The translations under genes and the position numbers were made by a program. A model generated the notes under the pieces. The model had not been told where the DNA came from. It ran no database searches and worked only from the letters and a program-made list of their open reading frames with translations. A stretch of DNA of 36,202 nt. It comes from JALYTZ01 sp036559125. GTDB taxonomy: Bacteria > Vulcanimicrobiota > Vulcanimicrobiia > Vulcanimicrobiales > Vulcanimicrobiaceae. The stretch lies in the NCBI GenBank assembly GCA_036559125.1, contig DATBTT010000037.1, positions 1 to 36,202 of the forward strand. Reading direction: 5' to 3'. Shown piece after piece: positions 7,551 to 16,598 of this stretch. Positions within the stretch are counted from its first letter, which is position 1. Each line of letters opens with the position of its first letter.

Positions 7551-8771
7551 AGTTGCCGCGCTCTCGGCGATAAGCCGTGCCACTATCGCAGCGGTTTTTT
7601 CGACGTTGAAGCCGGCTGCAATTCGCGCGCGTGCGCGGTTTCCCAACGTTCGACGTAAACCGGCATCGGCGGCAAGCGCCGTCACCGCCGCGGCAATTGC
7701 GTCGACGTCCTTCGGGTCGGCGAGAATGCCGTTACCGTCGTCTACGAGTTCGCCCACGCTCCCCGAGCGCGTTGCTATGACCGGAATGCCCACCGCCATT
7801 GCCTCCATGAGCGACACCGGAATCCCCTCGCACTCTTTTGGTCCGTTGTCGACGCTGGTCAAAATTGCGACGTCGAACTCGCCTTCGGCGAGCTTACGCA
7901 CCAACTCCGCATGCGGCAGCTGTGCGACAATTTCCACGCAATCGCCTAAGTCTAGCTTGACAATCGTTCTCGCAAGCGCGTCGCGCAACGGTCCCACGCC
8001 GAACATCGCGCAGCTAAATCCGATCCCTTCTCGCTTGACTTTTTGCAGCGCGGCAAGCATATAGGCGTGACCTTTGACCGGCACGAAACTGGCGATGCAC
8101 GCGAGGCGCAGATGCGCGCCGTGCGCTGCGCGCTGCGGGGCGAGCGACGAAACCCGCACCCCGAGGTGCGCGACGACGATCTTCGGCGAGCCGCCGCTTC
8201 CAAACGAGCCGGCGACGAGCCGGCGACCCTCTTCGGAAATCGTTCGAACGAACGCGGCCGTTGTGAGAAAACCGGCGCGCGGTCGCCCCAACGAGCTGAT
8301 GTTGCTGTCGACTAGATCCCAGCGGTGTCCGGTGGCGCTCCAGGGTATACCGGTCAGTCGCGAGGCCACGTATGCGATCGTCGCCGGAGTCGACAGCCAA
8401 TAGGCGTGAATGTGATTGACGCCTTGCGCGCGCAGCTGGCGCGTGACGGCTAAGGCTTTAGGATAGATGAGAATATTCCGAAACGTGGCACGGATGCTTC
8501 GCGGACCGCAAACCACAGCCCACAGCGCACGCGTAGCCGCCACCGGGTCTCGCACGAATTCCTGGAACGCGTCCCCAAGGGTGCGTATCGAAAAAGGCGG
8601 ACGCGTTTGCCGGCTGGCACGCTCGAACCGTGGAAAGGAGTTGTGTCGCATTGCAGATACGGCGGGAACGATCGTCACCTCGAATTCGCGCGCAAGTTGC
8701 TCCAACTCCGCACACAGAAACGACTCTTTCCCGTCGAAGGGAAAGTGCGATGTAATGAAGGCGACTCTCAT
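7488..8771 (-). CDS. GT4-family glycosyltransferase
   Basis: A 427-residue GT-B glycosyltransferase that would transfer a sugar from a nucleotide donor at the cytoplasmic face. The N-terminal Rossmann half opens MRVAFITSHFPFDGKESFLC and contains HIHAYWLSTPATIAY. The C-terminal half has HLRLACIASFVPVKGHAYML, the acceptor/donor-site stretch KECEGIPVSLMEAMAVGIPVIATRSGSVGELV (the E-x7-E region) and a final helix. The ATG at 8771 has no clear ribosome binding site. The last about 20 codons (SSYDYQRQDKRG...) are read antisense to the transporter's end and look like an extension gained by loss of an earlier stop. It is divergent from the GT87-like gene. Confidence 0.9.
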   Translation of the reverse strand: MRVAFITSHFPFDGKESFLCAELEQLAREFEVTIVPAVSAMRHNSFPRFERASRQTRPPFSIRTLGDAFQEFVRDPVAATRALWAVVCGPRSIRATFRNILIYPKALAVTRQLRAQGVNHIHAYWLSTPATIAYVASRLTGIPWSATGHRWDLVDSNISSLGRPRAGFLTTAAFVRTISEEGRRLVAGSFGSGGSPKIVVAHLGVRVSSLAPQRAAHGAHLRLACIASFVPVKGHAYMLAALQKVKREGIGFSCAMFGVGPLRDALARTIVKLDLGDCVEIVAQLPHAELVRKLAEGEFDVAILTSVDNGPKECEGIPVSLMEAMAVGIPVIATRSGSVGELVDDGNGILADPKDVDAIAAAVTALAADAGLRRTLGNRARARIAAGFNVEKTAAIVARLIAESAATSSYDYQRQDKRGNQDDRARA

Positions 8772-8924
8772 TCTTTGGCGAGCATACCGCGTTGCCCGCT
8801 CCCAGAATAGACCGCGGCCGCCTCAACGCCGCATCCTCGGTACCGCGCAGCAGGGCCCAAAGTCCCCTCCGCGGTCGTTTCGGCCCTGCCCCCGGCATTG
8901 ATTCGGACCACAAAATGAATTGAC

Positions 8925-10367
8925 ATGAAATCCACCGTCGCAGTGCTTCTTGCCACGGTATGCGTCTTTGCTCTGTTCCAGTTCTCCGGGCGCATCGGCC
9001 ACGGAAATTTCGATCTCTATCCGGCGTACGATTTTGGGATCTTTTATTGCGCGGGGAAAGCGCTCCATAACCGAGCCGATCCGTACGCGGTCGAGCCGCT
9101 TCGTACGTGTGAAAAGCGTGTCGAGCGCTCGGGCTACCTACCGGACGTCGTTGCCGAGCCGGCGCCGTTGCCCGGTTATTCCCTCGCAATTTTCGCGCTG
9201 CTCTCGCTGGCGCCGTTCTGGGCGGCGAAAGCCGCGTGGCTTATCATTGAATGCGTTGCTTTGGTCGTCTCTGCCGTACTGCTCGCGCGAATGACGCGCC
9301 TTCGGACCGTTGCCGTTTTCGCCATCCTCTTTCTCGCCGACGCGATGTTGAGCATCACCTGGGGTCAGCTACCGCCAATCGCCATCGCGGCGCTGATCTG
9401 CAGCGCGTATTTCCTGCGCAAAGAACGCTATTGGCCGGCCGCGGTAGCCGCCGCGATCGCATTGATCGAGCCGCAGCTCGGACTCCCGGCGGTGCTCGGC
9501 GTTCTCATCTTCGTGCCACGCGGTCGCGCGGCGATGGGTATTTGTCTCGCGCTCATTGGAGCTACGCACGTTGCGGTCTTGGGGTGGCCGCTGGCGCTGC
9601 AATACTTTACCGACGTTCTCCCGGGACAGGCACTCTCGGAAGTAACCGCCGCCGATCAATTTAGTTTCACATGGTTCGCGCACTATTTCGGCGCGCCCGA
9701 CTCGCTTGCAACGCGCGCGGGAACGATCAGCTACGGAATCATGCTTATCGTTGGGCTGGCCGCCGCCGCGCGCATAGCCCGCAAGCTCGCAGACCAAGCC
9801 GTACTCGTGCTTCTTCCGACGGCGATCGTGCTCGTCGGCGGATCGTACGAGCACCAGATTCAAATCGCAGCCGCGTTGCCGGCCGCGCTCTTAATCGGTT
9901 GTTCGTTCCAGGGTCGCATGCGAGTCCTGTTCCTTGCCACCGCCGCAGCCCTTGCGGTTCCTTGGTTTTCGGCGCTCGACAGCCGTCTGCTGTTAATCGC
10001 GAGCCCGCTAGCCCTCTTCTGTTTCGTTGCCTTCGGGTGGCCGGAACCGCGACTCGTAAAGCGCCTAGAATTGGGTGTGAGTGCGGCTCTTCTATGCGTC
10101 TTGGTTCTGGCCGGACTGCGAACCTTGCCGATCGGCGCCGCGCAACCTTCGCCGACGCCGCCGCAGACCGTTACCCAACGATCGTTAGCGTCGGCGAGTT
10201 GGGAATCGTTCATACGCTCCGACCCTGCGTTGAGTTCCTCAGGTCCGCGCGTCCTCGTTCCGAAGTTACCCACCTGGGGGGCTCTGCTTTTCTTCTCCTT
10301 CGCCTGCGCCGCGCTCGCGTTCGCGTATCGCGCGCCCGATGCGGATCTCGCAACCGGTTCAGGATGA
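8925..10367 (+). CDS. GT87-like (DUF2029) membrane glycosyltransferase
   Basis: A 480-residue polytopic protein with roughly ten hydrophobic spans. After a first span it carries the extracytoplasmic loop motif YPAYDFGIFYCAGKALHNRADPY, the typical D-F/Y...G-A-L-x-G/N-x-D-PY signature of GT87/DUF2029 polyprenyl-phosphate-mannose-type transferases (the founding members act in mycobacterial lipoglycan synthesis). It would use a polyprenyl-phosphate sugar outside the membrane. The ATG at 8925 follows AAATGAATTGAC with no Shine-Dalgarno sequence. Its stop overlaps the ATG of the next GT-C gene (ATGA at 10364), so both are co-translated. Donor and acceptor cannot be read from the sequence. Confidence 0.85.
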   Translation: MKSTVAVLLATVCVFALFQFSGRIGHGNFDLYPAYDFGIFYCAGKALHNRADPYAVEPLRTCEKRVERSGYLPDVVAEPAPLPGYSLAIFALLSLAPFWAAKAAWLIIECVALVVSAVLLARMTRLRTVAVFAILFLADAMLSITWGQLPPIAIAALICSAYFLRKERYWPAAVAAAIALIEPQLGLPAVLGVLIFVPRGRAAMGICLALIGATHVAVLGWPLALQYFTDVLPGQALSEVTAADQFSFTWFAHYFGAPDSLATRAGTISYGIMLIVGLAAAARIARKLADQAVLVLLPTAIVLVGGSYEHQIQIAAALPAALLIGCSFQGRMRVLFLATAAALAVPWFSALDSRLLLIASPLALFCFVAFGWPEPRLVKRLELGVSAALLCVLVLAGLRTLPIGAAQPSPTPPQTVTQRSLASASWESFIRSDPALSSSGPRVLVPKLPTWGALLFFSFACAALAFAYRAPDADLATGSG

Positions 10368-11887
10368 CGCTCGCAGCCGCAGAATCGCAGCGCCGGCCGT
10401 CGTTGCAGGCGATAGGAGGCCGGGCGGCTGCGCTCAATCTGGCGTTTACCTTTCCGCTTGCGTTTTTGCTCAACGTATGGCAAGACGACGCATATACGCT
10501 CGACACCACGGGGCGCGGGATCGCGTACGCGCTGCACCAATCGATATTTTTCGAACAGAATGCACCGTTGTATTTTCTGTTTCTATCGCTTTGGCGCCAT
10601 ATAAACGGCTCTTTCGGATTCGCACGCCTCTTTTCGGTGCTGTGCGTCGCGGCAACAGTTTATTTGGTTCCCCAACTGGTGCGCCGCTACGCACCGGGCA
10701 TATCGCCCGTATGGGTTACATTCGTCGTTGCGCTCAATCCATTCTTGATTTGGGTTGCGCTCGAGATTCGGCTGTACGCGCTCGTGGTTTTGCTATCGAC
10801 GTCGCTGCTACTTACGTTTTACGACGGGTTCCTCGCGCGCGCGCGTTCTCGGCGGGCGACGCTTGCATACGGCGCCCTGAGCATCGTCGCGGCTTATACG
10901 CAGTACTACCTCGTCTTTTTGATCCTCGCGCAGGGTCTATTGCTGCTCGCTACGCGAAAACGGGTCGCGATCTTACGCTACGTTGGAATCGAATCGATCG
11001 CGGCGCTCGCCTTCGTGCCGATGTTGTTCGTGTTACCCGCGCAGCTTGCCAACTTTCGTGGGTCGTTTACGTCACCTTCCAACCCATTGCAGTCGGCAAC
11101 GATTCTCGCAGAAATCGCGATCCAGTACGCGTTTCCCTTAGGGTTCCTGTCGTCGCCCAGGATGCTCTACGCGGTCGCCGTCGTAGGTGCCGCCATCGCC
11201 GCGGTAGTGTTTCGGCGAGCATTCACGGAGCGCCCGGCAACAACGCTGCCGGCGATGACCGCCATCGCATTCGTCATTTTCTCGGCCGTCGTGTATGCTG
11301 CGAAGGAACACGTGCTCAACCGCCACGGTGCGGTGCTCTTTACACCGGTCGTTATCTCGACGTATGCGGCCTTCACCGTGCTGCGCCGGCCGTCCAGAGA
11401 GCGCGCGGTAGCCATCTGGAGCGTCGTGCTTTTGTGCTGTTCCATCGCGTCTCTGTACGCTGCATACCGGCCGATGGCCAAGATCGGCGACTGGGCGCGC
11501 GTCAACGCATACATCAGCACGCGCGAGCGGCCGGGCCAGCCGATCGTGATTTTCGAAGCCGAGAACGCGGTCCCGTTTGCGTACTACTACAGAGGCGCCA
11601 ATCCGATAGTCGCGGTTCCCACGAATGTGGATTTTCGCACCTACGACATCGACCGGTTCGTTCTACGCAACGCCGCGCAGATCGATCGCTCGTTAGCGGC
11701 GGTCGGCGGCAAACCCGCTACAATGTGGCTTGTTACGGGCGATTTTTGTCACGCGCTCAACATCGACTTTGGGTGCGGCGTGCTCGATAGCTACGTCGCG
11801 CGCAACTACAGGACGCTCTCGGAGCGACACTTCTATCGGTCCGACGTGCGATTGTTGCAGCGCCGCGTATCGGTAGGTTCGCGCTAA
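10364..11887 (+). CDS. GT-C (PMT/GT39-like) membrane glycosyltransferase
   Basis: A 507-residue polytopic protein. The start ATG overlaps the previous stop (ATGA). After the first span comes WQDDAYTLDTTGRG, whose D41-D42 pair in the first external loop matches the catalytic acidic position of protein/lipid GT-C transferases. The following QSIFFEQNAPLYFLFLSLW resembles the PxLYxxxLxxW segment after it. About ten spans follow, then a C-terminal soluble portion from about residue 385 (IVIFEAENAVPFAYYY) as in ArnT/GT39-like proteins. It probably transfers a sugar from polyprenyl phosphate to a glycan, lipid or protein. The stop lies one base from the stop of the convergent copy-B lipoprotein. Confidence 0.85.
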   Translation: MTLAAAESQRRPSLQAIGGRAAALNLAFTFPLAFLLNVWQDDAYTLDTTGRGIAYALHQSIFFEQNAPLYFLFLSLWRHINGSFGFARLFSVLCVAATVYLVPQLVRRYAPGISPVWVTFVVALNPFLIWVALEIRLYALVVLLSTSLLLTFYDGFLARARSRRATLAYGALSIVAAYTQYYLVFLILAQGLLLLATRKRVAILRYVGIESIAALAFVPMLFVLPAQLANFRGSFTSPSNPLQSATILAEIAIQYAFPLGFLSSPRMLYAVAVVGAAIAAVVFRRAFTERPATTLPAMTAIAFVIFSAVVYAAKEHVLNRHGAVLFTPVVISTYAAFTVLRRPSRERAVAIWSVVLLCCSIASLYAAYRPMAKIGDWARVNAYISTRERPGQPIVIFEAENAVPFAYYYRGANPIVAVPTNVDFRTYDIDRFVLRNAAQIDRSLAAVGGKPATMWLVTGDFCHALNIDFGCGVLDSYVARNYRTLSERHFYRSDVRLLQRRVSVGSR

Positions 11888-11888
11888 C

Positions 11889-12749
11889 TTAGTGCCCCGG
11901 TACTCGCTGCATCGGGGGAAGCTTCAATACGTCGAAGTCCGAGATATGGATGGTTCCAAGCGTGCTGAGGTCGCTTGGGTTCCACGGATCGCTTCCGTCG
12001 AGCGCGTTTGCGAAATAGAGCGCGTTGCCGCTCGAACCGGTATCGCTCAAGTAGATTCCGTAGGTCTTCATTGCCTGGGCGACGATCTTCGCCTGCGGTC
12101 CTAGCCGCGCGGTATCGAACGAAGCTTTCAGTCGGAGATGCGCGCCGTAGGGCAATTGATAGGAGCTGCTTCCGGTAAACGACAGGCCGTCGGTCGAACT
12201 TGCCGGACTGACGAAGCCCCATTGCGAAACTGCGTGCGCCGTCGCGGCCCAGTTCAGGGCGTGATTGACGGTGCCGCTCTGGACTTCTTCCCATTTCACC
12301 ATGCCGGCAAAGATGGACAAACCGGATGCCATCGCCGACGGCGATCCGGCCCGCATCGAAACAAACGGCTGCGTGGTATTCCAGTTTGCTCCGCTGTACG
12401 CCGACAGCGCGCCGCCGGAATACGTCGTGCCGTAGGATTCGTATATATGGCACGTGGCCGTGTCCAGGACCATCGCGTGCGCGTCGCTCAGCGGTTCGAT
12501 CTTGTACGATGCGGCCCATGGATAGGCAACCGGAAACGAGTGCCACGCCACTTTCGGATGCACGGTCGTCATCGACGTGCTACCGTTGGCGATGTTGATA
12601 AACTCGACGCCGGTAGACGCCCAAAAACCGGACGTATTGCCGGCTTGGATCATCGAGCCGATATAGGCCGCATCATCCGGATCCACGGCCGCACTGGTAA
12701 CTGGCGCATTATACCAATCGCCGGCGGTAAAAATGGGGCACCCTTGGTA
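11889..12749 (-). repeat. Arm B of the 861-bp inverted repeat
   Basis: Reverse complement of 5320-6180, same length. At protein level I count about 31 substitutions in 286 residues, some 24 of them in the first about 110 residues and only about 7 in the last about 176. This gradient suggests recent gene conversion of the 3' two-thirds rather than uniform divergence. Confidence 0.9.
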
Positions 12750-13127
12750 ATCTGCGACGTTCGCGCCATTGCCCGGCGCGGACGCCGGGGTCGGCGTTGG
12801 AGCCGGCGTTGGAGTTGGAGCCGGCATTGGAGTTGGAAGCGGCATTGGAGTTGCCGTTGGTGCAGATGTTGGTGAGGGTGGCGAAACGGGGGTGGGCGAG
12901 ATTGAGGGCGGCGCGGAGGGCGTCGTTGCCGGTGCGGAGGGCGCAGGCGACGGCATGGGCGAGGAATCCGGACCGGTTACCGGTGGGAGCGTCGACGATT
13001 GCGCCGCGGCGCTTCCCCCGCCACCGCCGCATCCCGCCGCGACGGCGGCGCCCAAGGCTAAAACGAGCAATCGAGCCGGAAATCGTATGCAGCTCACATA
13101 GGGCTCCAAATGGGACTTTGTATCCAT
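11889..13127 (-). CDS. Proline-rich lipoprotein with the same unknown C-terminal domain (copy B)
   Basis: A 412-residue protein from the ATG at 13127. A GTG at 13169 would add 14 residues and overlap the likely promoter. The N-terminus is basic then hydrophobic, ending in LGAAVAAGC-GGGGG, a good lipobox with a Gly/Ser tether. Residues about 45-125 are a low-complexity Pro/Thr/Ala/Ser linker with repeated PTPAPT units, encoded by degenerate repeats around 12780-12900. The last 286 residues match copy A. Unlike copy A there is no LamG domain, so the shared domain is joined to different surface modules. It is divergent from the O-antigen ligase-like gene, and the two probably share a regulatory region. 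Confidence 0.85.
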   Translation of the reverse strand: MDTKSHLEPYVSCIRFPARLLVLALGAAVAAGCGGGGGSAAAQSSTLPPVTGPDSSPMPSPAPSAPATTPSAPPSISPTPVSPPSPTSAPTATPMPLPTPMPAPTPTPAPTPTPASAPGNGANVADYQGCPIFTAGDWYNAPVTSAAVDPDDAAYIGSMIQAGNTSGFWASTGVEFINIANGSTSMTTVHPKVAWHSFPVAYPWAASYKIEPLSDAHAMVLDTATCHIYESYGTTYSGGALSAYSGANWNTTQPFVSMRAGSPSAMASGLSIFAGMVKWEEVQSGTVNHALNWAATAHAVSQWGFVSPASSTDGLSFTGSSSYQLPYGAHLRLKASFDTARLGPQAKIVAQAMKTYGIYLSDTGSSGNALYFANALDGSDPWNPSDLSTLGTIHISDFDVLKLPPMQRVPGH

Positions 13128-13176
13128 GATATCGGCGTGAAGCCGCCGTTCCAACAGGACCGGAGACACGTTCGCG

Positions 13177-13188
13177 GGGCCCTAGGGC
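13177..13188. promoter_or_regulatory. Palindrome GGGCCCTAGGGC, candidate operator (left copy)
   Basis: A 12-bp sequence centred on CCCTAGGG in the region between copy B (start 13127, minus) and the ligase-like gene (start 13228, plus), about 49 and 39 bases from the two starts. The same 12-mer lies at 20209-20220 between the two exopolysaccharide operons and I found it nowhere else in the window. CTAG is generally an under-used tetramer in bacteria, which makes the coincidence more notable. Confidence 0.5.
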
Positions 13189-13227
13189 TCTCCCGGAAGC
13201 CGGGACGATCGAGCTACGGTCAAAGGT

Positions 13228-14598
13228 ATGAGGACCGCCGCGTTCTACGGTATCGTAGCCGCCGGGCTAGCGATCTGCGCGGTATTGCTCGCCGGCGGAT
13301 CGCCGGCGCGCATCGCACTCGCGTGTGCGTTGGGATTGCTTCCGTTCGCGGCCTATGCGACGGTCGTCCGTCCCATGGTTTTCCCGTACGCGCTGTACGT
13401 TCTGCTGATCCCGTTCGACAATCTGCTGAACTTTTCGGGGTCCGGCACCCTGACGAAATTGCTCGGAATGATATCGGGGTTTGCGCTGTTGTTTTGGTGC
13501 GTGCGCATTCGCCGCATCGTCGATCCCCCCAAGGCGCTGCTGCTCTTAGGTGCGCTACTGCTGTGGATGACGCTGAGCGTGACCTGGTCGCAGGATCCGC
13601 TCGCTTCGTTCAATGGCCTGCAACCATATTTCGGTCTCGCGCTGCTCTACTGCGCACTCGCGATAACGCCGTTGCAGGTGCGAGAATTTCGAGTCCTCAT
13701 GTTTATCGTCGTAGTCAGCGGAGTGGTTTCGGCCGCGTACGGCGCGCACGTGTTTTATCAGAACCCGGCGACAGCCAATTCCCTCTTGCATCGATTGGTC
13801 GTTCAGGTCGGCAATACGTTTATCGACCCAAATCAATTTGCCGACGCTCTCTTATTCCCGCTGGCGGCTCTAGTTATTTTCGGTCTTCGAACGCAGTGGC
13901 TCACGCTAAAATTCGCCAGTATGGCAGGCGTGATTCTCATGGTATCCGCAATCGCATTGAGCGGCTCGCGCGAAGCGATCGTGGCGCTTGGCGTCATCAT
14001 CGTTTACTACCTGTGGCGCACGCGGTACCGTCTGCAATTGCTCGCTCTCATCGCGATCGGCGTCGTCGGCGCTATGGCGCAGCCGTCGTCCATGTGGGCG
14101 CGCTTCAACGACGCCTTATCGAGCGGAGGAGCCGGAAGAACGTCTATCTGGAGCGTCGGCTGGATCGCCTTTAAGCACAATTGGCTAAAAGGGTACGGGA
14201 TCGCGAGTTTTCCTACTGCCTACGATCGATTCTACCTCGGCGTGTATCAAAGCTACACGAACGGCTGGACCAGTCCCGCCCACAACGTTATCTTGCACTA
14301 CGCCGTAGAGCTCGGCATCGTCGGTTTGCTGCTATTGCTGGGGTTTTGGTTCGCACAATTTTCCGCGCTGCGCGTCATCGGACCGTCGCATCCGCTGTAC
14401 GACTATCGCGTCCTACTGGAGGGTGCCCTTCTCGGTCTTTTCGTCACCGCGATGTTCATCGATCTGTTCACGTACAAGTACGCGTGGCTCATATTTGCAA
14501 TGGCCGCGCAACTGCGTTCCCTGGCCACCGCGCCCGGTCCCGACGTTCTCCCGGTGCGGGGCCAGGTTCAGGAAGCGCAGTCCTTGACGGCCGCGTAG
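13228..14598 (+). CDS. O-antigen ligase / Wzy-type polymerase family protein
   Basis: A 456-residue polytopic protein with about eleven or twelve spans. The family-defining large external loop lies near residues 295-350 (GRTSIWSVGWIAFKHNWLKGYG ... SPAHNVILHYAVELGIVGLLL). The R in GRTSIW and the H of AHN are the positions used by WaaL/Wzy-type enzymes. It would ligate or polymerise undecaprenyl-linked glycan in the periplasm. Ligase and polymerase cannot be separated by sequence, but the nearby Wzz-like gene favours a polymerase role. The C-terminal 40 residues are soluble. The 3' end overlaps the convergent methyltransferase by 31 bases. Confidence 0.88.
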   Translation: MRTAAFYGIVAAGLAICAVLLAGGSPARIALACALGLLPFAAYATVVRPMVFPYALYVLLIPFDNLLNFSGSGTLTKLLGMISGFALLFWCVRIRRIVDPPKALLLLGALLLWMTLSVTWSQDPLASFNGLQPYFGLALLYCALAITPLQVREFRVLMFIVVVSGVVSAAYGAHVFYQNPATANSLLHRLVVQVGNTFIDPNQFADALLFPLAALVIFGLRTQWLTLKFASMAGVILMVSAIALSGSREAIVALGVIIVYYLWRTRYRLQLLALIAIGVVGAMAQPSSMWARFNDALSSGGAGRTSIWSVGWIAFKHNWLKGYGIASFPTAYDRFYLGVYQSYTNGWTSPAHNVILHYAVELGIVGLLLLLGFWFAQFSALRVIGPSHPLYDYRVLLEGALLGLFVTAMFIDLFTYKYAWLIFAMAAQLRSLATAPGPDVLPVRGQVQEAQSLTAA

Positions 14599-15350
14599 GA
14601 GCACGCGGGAACCGCGATGTCCGCGGCTAACTTGCTCGCGCGCGAAGATCGAATGACGCGAATCAGCGCAGCGTGCATCCGGCCGCCCTCGCCGGTTTGG
14701 CGCAGGTCCCAACGATCGTACGTGCGACCGAATCCGGCCGCACGCAACATGCGCCGCGCCTTCCACGGCGTAAACCAATGGATTGCCGGAAACGAGGTAT
14801 GACCGATCAGCTCCGGACGGCGGCTCGCCGCCCACCGCATGATGCGTAGTTTGAGCGCGTTCGGATACCATCCGAACGCGGGAAACCCGCGAATTTCCGC
14901 CTGCCGCGGACAGAGGCTGCTTGCCGTCGAGAACCAGAAAATCCCGCCCGGTTTGAGTACCCGGTACGCCTCATCGAACGCGTGCTGCGCATCGACCACG
15001 TGTTCGATGACGCTGTTGGCGCGCACGACGTCCACGGAATTGGACGGTAGCGGTAGCAGTTCGGCAACGCCGTCCAGCAGCTCGATAGCGATGCCTTCGT
15101 GCGAGGCGAGTGCGCGAGCGGTCGTGCGCGCTTCTTCCCACGGTTCGACGCCCACGGCTCGATATCCAAGTCGCGCGCACTCGATCAAGAACGGCCCCGC
15201 GGAGGCGCCGACGTCGACGATGATTGCATCCGATTCGAGCGGGCGGATGCGCGAAATGCGCCCCACGAAAATCTTGGCCGTCAATCGCGCCGACGGAAGC
15301 AGCGCGATGATGGTTTGCAGCGAACGCCGTTCCGTAGCTTGATGTAGCAT
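14568..15350 (-). CDS. SAM-dependent methyltransferase (class I)
   Basis: A 260-residue protein. The SAM-binding motif I is IIVDVGASAGPFLIECARLG (about residues 43-62), followed by the acidic VGVEPWEEA at the end of strand beta-2 and NSVDVVRANSVIEHV (motif around beta-4, in the style of Methyltransf_11). KPGGIFWFSTAS gives the post-motif. The enzyme would methylate a small molecule or the glycan. In this operon, capping or decorating the polysaccharide is the reasonable inference. The ATG at 15350 directly follows the TAG of the GT4 gene. It is the last gene of the minus exopolysaccharide operon. Confidence 0.85.
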   Translation of the reverse strand: MLHQATERRSLQTIIALLPSARLTAKIFVGRISRIRPLESDAIIVDVGASAGPFLIECARLGYRAVGVEPWEEARTTARALASHEGIAIELLDGVAELLPLPSNSVDVVRANSVIEHVVDAQHAFDEAYRVLKPGGIFWFSTASSLCPRQAEIRGFPAFGWYPNALKLRIMRWAASRRPELIGHTSFPAIHWFTPWKARRMLRAAGFGRTYDRWDLRQTGEGGRMHAALIRVIRSSRASKLAADIAVPACSYAAVKDCAS

Positions 15351-16598
15351 CTATGCTCGATCCCCGCTTACCGCTTCGACAGATTTTGAATGCCGGCTGG
15401 TGCATGCGCGTTCGATGACGCTGACGATTGCTTCCACGTTTCGTGCGCGATCGTAGTGCCGCTGGACGTATGCCCGTCCCTTGCGAGCGCGCTCGGCACG
15501 CTGTAATGGAACGAGCCGAATCGCCGCGAGCGCCGTAGCCATTGCGTCGGGATCCTCGGGCGGTATCGCCCAACCACCCTCCGACCGCTCCAGGAATTGC
15601 CGGGCCTCTCCGTTCGCGGCGACAAGCAGAGGACAGCCGGACCAGAGAGCGTCAAACATTTTGGTCGGTAAGCTATCGACGATGTCGCGGCGCAGGGGAA
15701 CCACGCACACGTCGGCGTCGCGCAAGACGGCCATCGCGGCCTCCCGCGGTAAGGCGCCCAAAAGATGCACGTTATCGAGAGACTCGTCGCGGACTCGTCG
15801 TCGAAGAGTCTCGTAGTCAGACCCATCGCCGACGAGTACGAAATGCATCCCCGAGGCGCCGCGCGAACGTCCCGCTGCGTCCAGAATGAGCCCCGTGCCG
15901 GCAGCAAGACCCATATTGCCGACGAACGCAACGACAAACGCACCGTCCGCTCGCGCGAATGGATGTTTTGCGTCCGTCGCAACGCTGTCGAATCCGTTGG
16001 CAGCGACGCAAACCTTTGCCACGGCAGCCCCACGCTCCAGCACCTCGCGACCGACGCCTTGCGTTACGCACACGATCGCGTCGGCGAATCCATACAGTAC
16101 GCGGGCGACGTTCCCGACCAGCCTGGTAATGCGACCGTTCGGTCGCCATATGCCCATGCGGACCGCAACTTCGGGATACGCGTCGCGCACGTCTACGACC
16201 AGCCGGCAGCGATGCCTGATTTTGGCTACGATGCTCGGCAGCGCCAGGGTGATGGGAGGGCTCGACGCGTACACCGCATCGACTTTCTCGAACGTCCACA
16301 GCGCGTAGAGCAACGTCGCCAGCGCCGCGGTTCCCCAGTTGAGCAAGCGATTGCGCGAGGAGCAGACCGGCGAGACGAAATTCCACAATCGCGTCACGCG
16401 AATGCCGTCGTCGCTTTCGCGAGAGAACAGTCTGCCGCGATACCGCGCCGGTACCCGTCCGGTGGGGAAACTCGGGAACCCCGTAACGACGCTGACGCCG
16501 TGACCGGCCCGGTATAACCCCCGCGCCACCGCAGCGGTGCGGTTACTGGCCGCACAGGGTTCCGGCGGATAAAAATGCGTTAGGATCAAAACGTTCAC
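15351..16598 (-). CDS. GT4-family glycosyltransferase, WbuB-like
   Basis: A 415-residue GT-B enzyme. It opens MNVLILTHFYPPEPCAASNR, the N-terminal signature of the WbuB/CapM-type GT4 subgroup found in O-antigen and capsule loci, then has VVTGFPSFPTGRVP and DAVYASSPPITLALP. The C-terminal half carries VVAFVGNMGLAAGTG and DSLPTKMFDALWSGCPLLVAA (donor-site region). It adds a sugar to the lipid-linked intermediate on the cytoplasmic side. It starts at GTG 16598 in a GTGA overlap with the preceding GT4 gene. Confidence 0.9.
   Translation of the reverse strand: MNVLILTHFYPPEPCAASNRTAAVARGLYRAGHGVSVVTGFPSFPTGRVPARYRGRLFSRESDDGIRVTRLWNFVSPVCSSRNRLLNWGTAALATLLYALWTFEKVDAVYASSPPITLALPSIVAKIRHRCRLVVDVRDAYPEVAVRMGIWRPNGRITRLVGNVARVLYGFADAIVCVTQGVGREVLERGAAVAKVCVAANGFDSVATDAKHPFARADGAFVVAFVGNMGLAAGTGLILDAAGRSRGASGMHFVLVGDGSDYETLRRRVRDESLDNVHLLGALPREAAMAVLRDADVCVVPLRRDIVDSLPTKMFDALWSGCPLLVAANGEARQFLERSEGGWAIPPEDPDAMATALAAIRLVPLQRAERARKGRAYVQRHYDRARNVEAIVSVIERACTSRHSKSVEAVSGDRA

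Noticed and set aside
9671..10363. 230-codon extension in front of the GT-C gene
   Set aside because: It lies fully inside the GT87-like gene in another frame and is arginine-rich. The ATGA overlap at 10364 gives a natural start.
10339..11790. 483-codon open frame parallel to the GT-C gene
   Set aside because: Its composition is extremely Arg/His-rich with no hydrophobic spans or motifs, while the other frame encodes a typical membrane glycosyltransferase.
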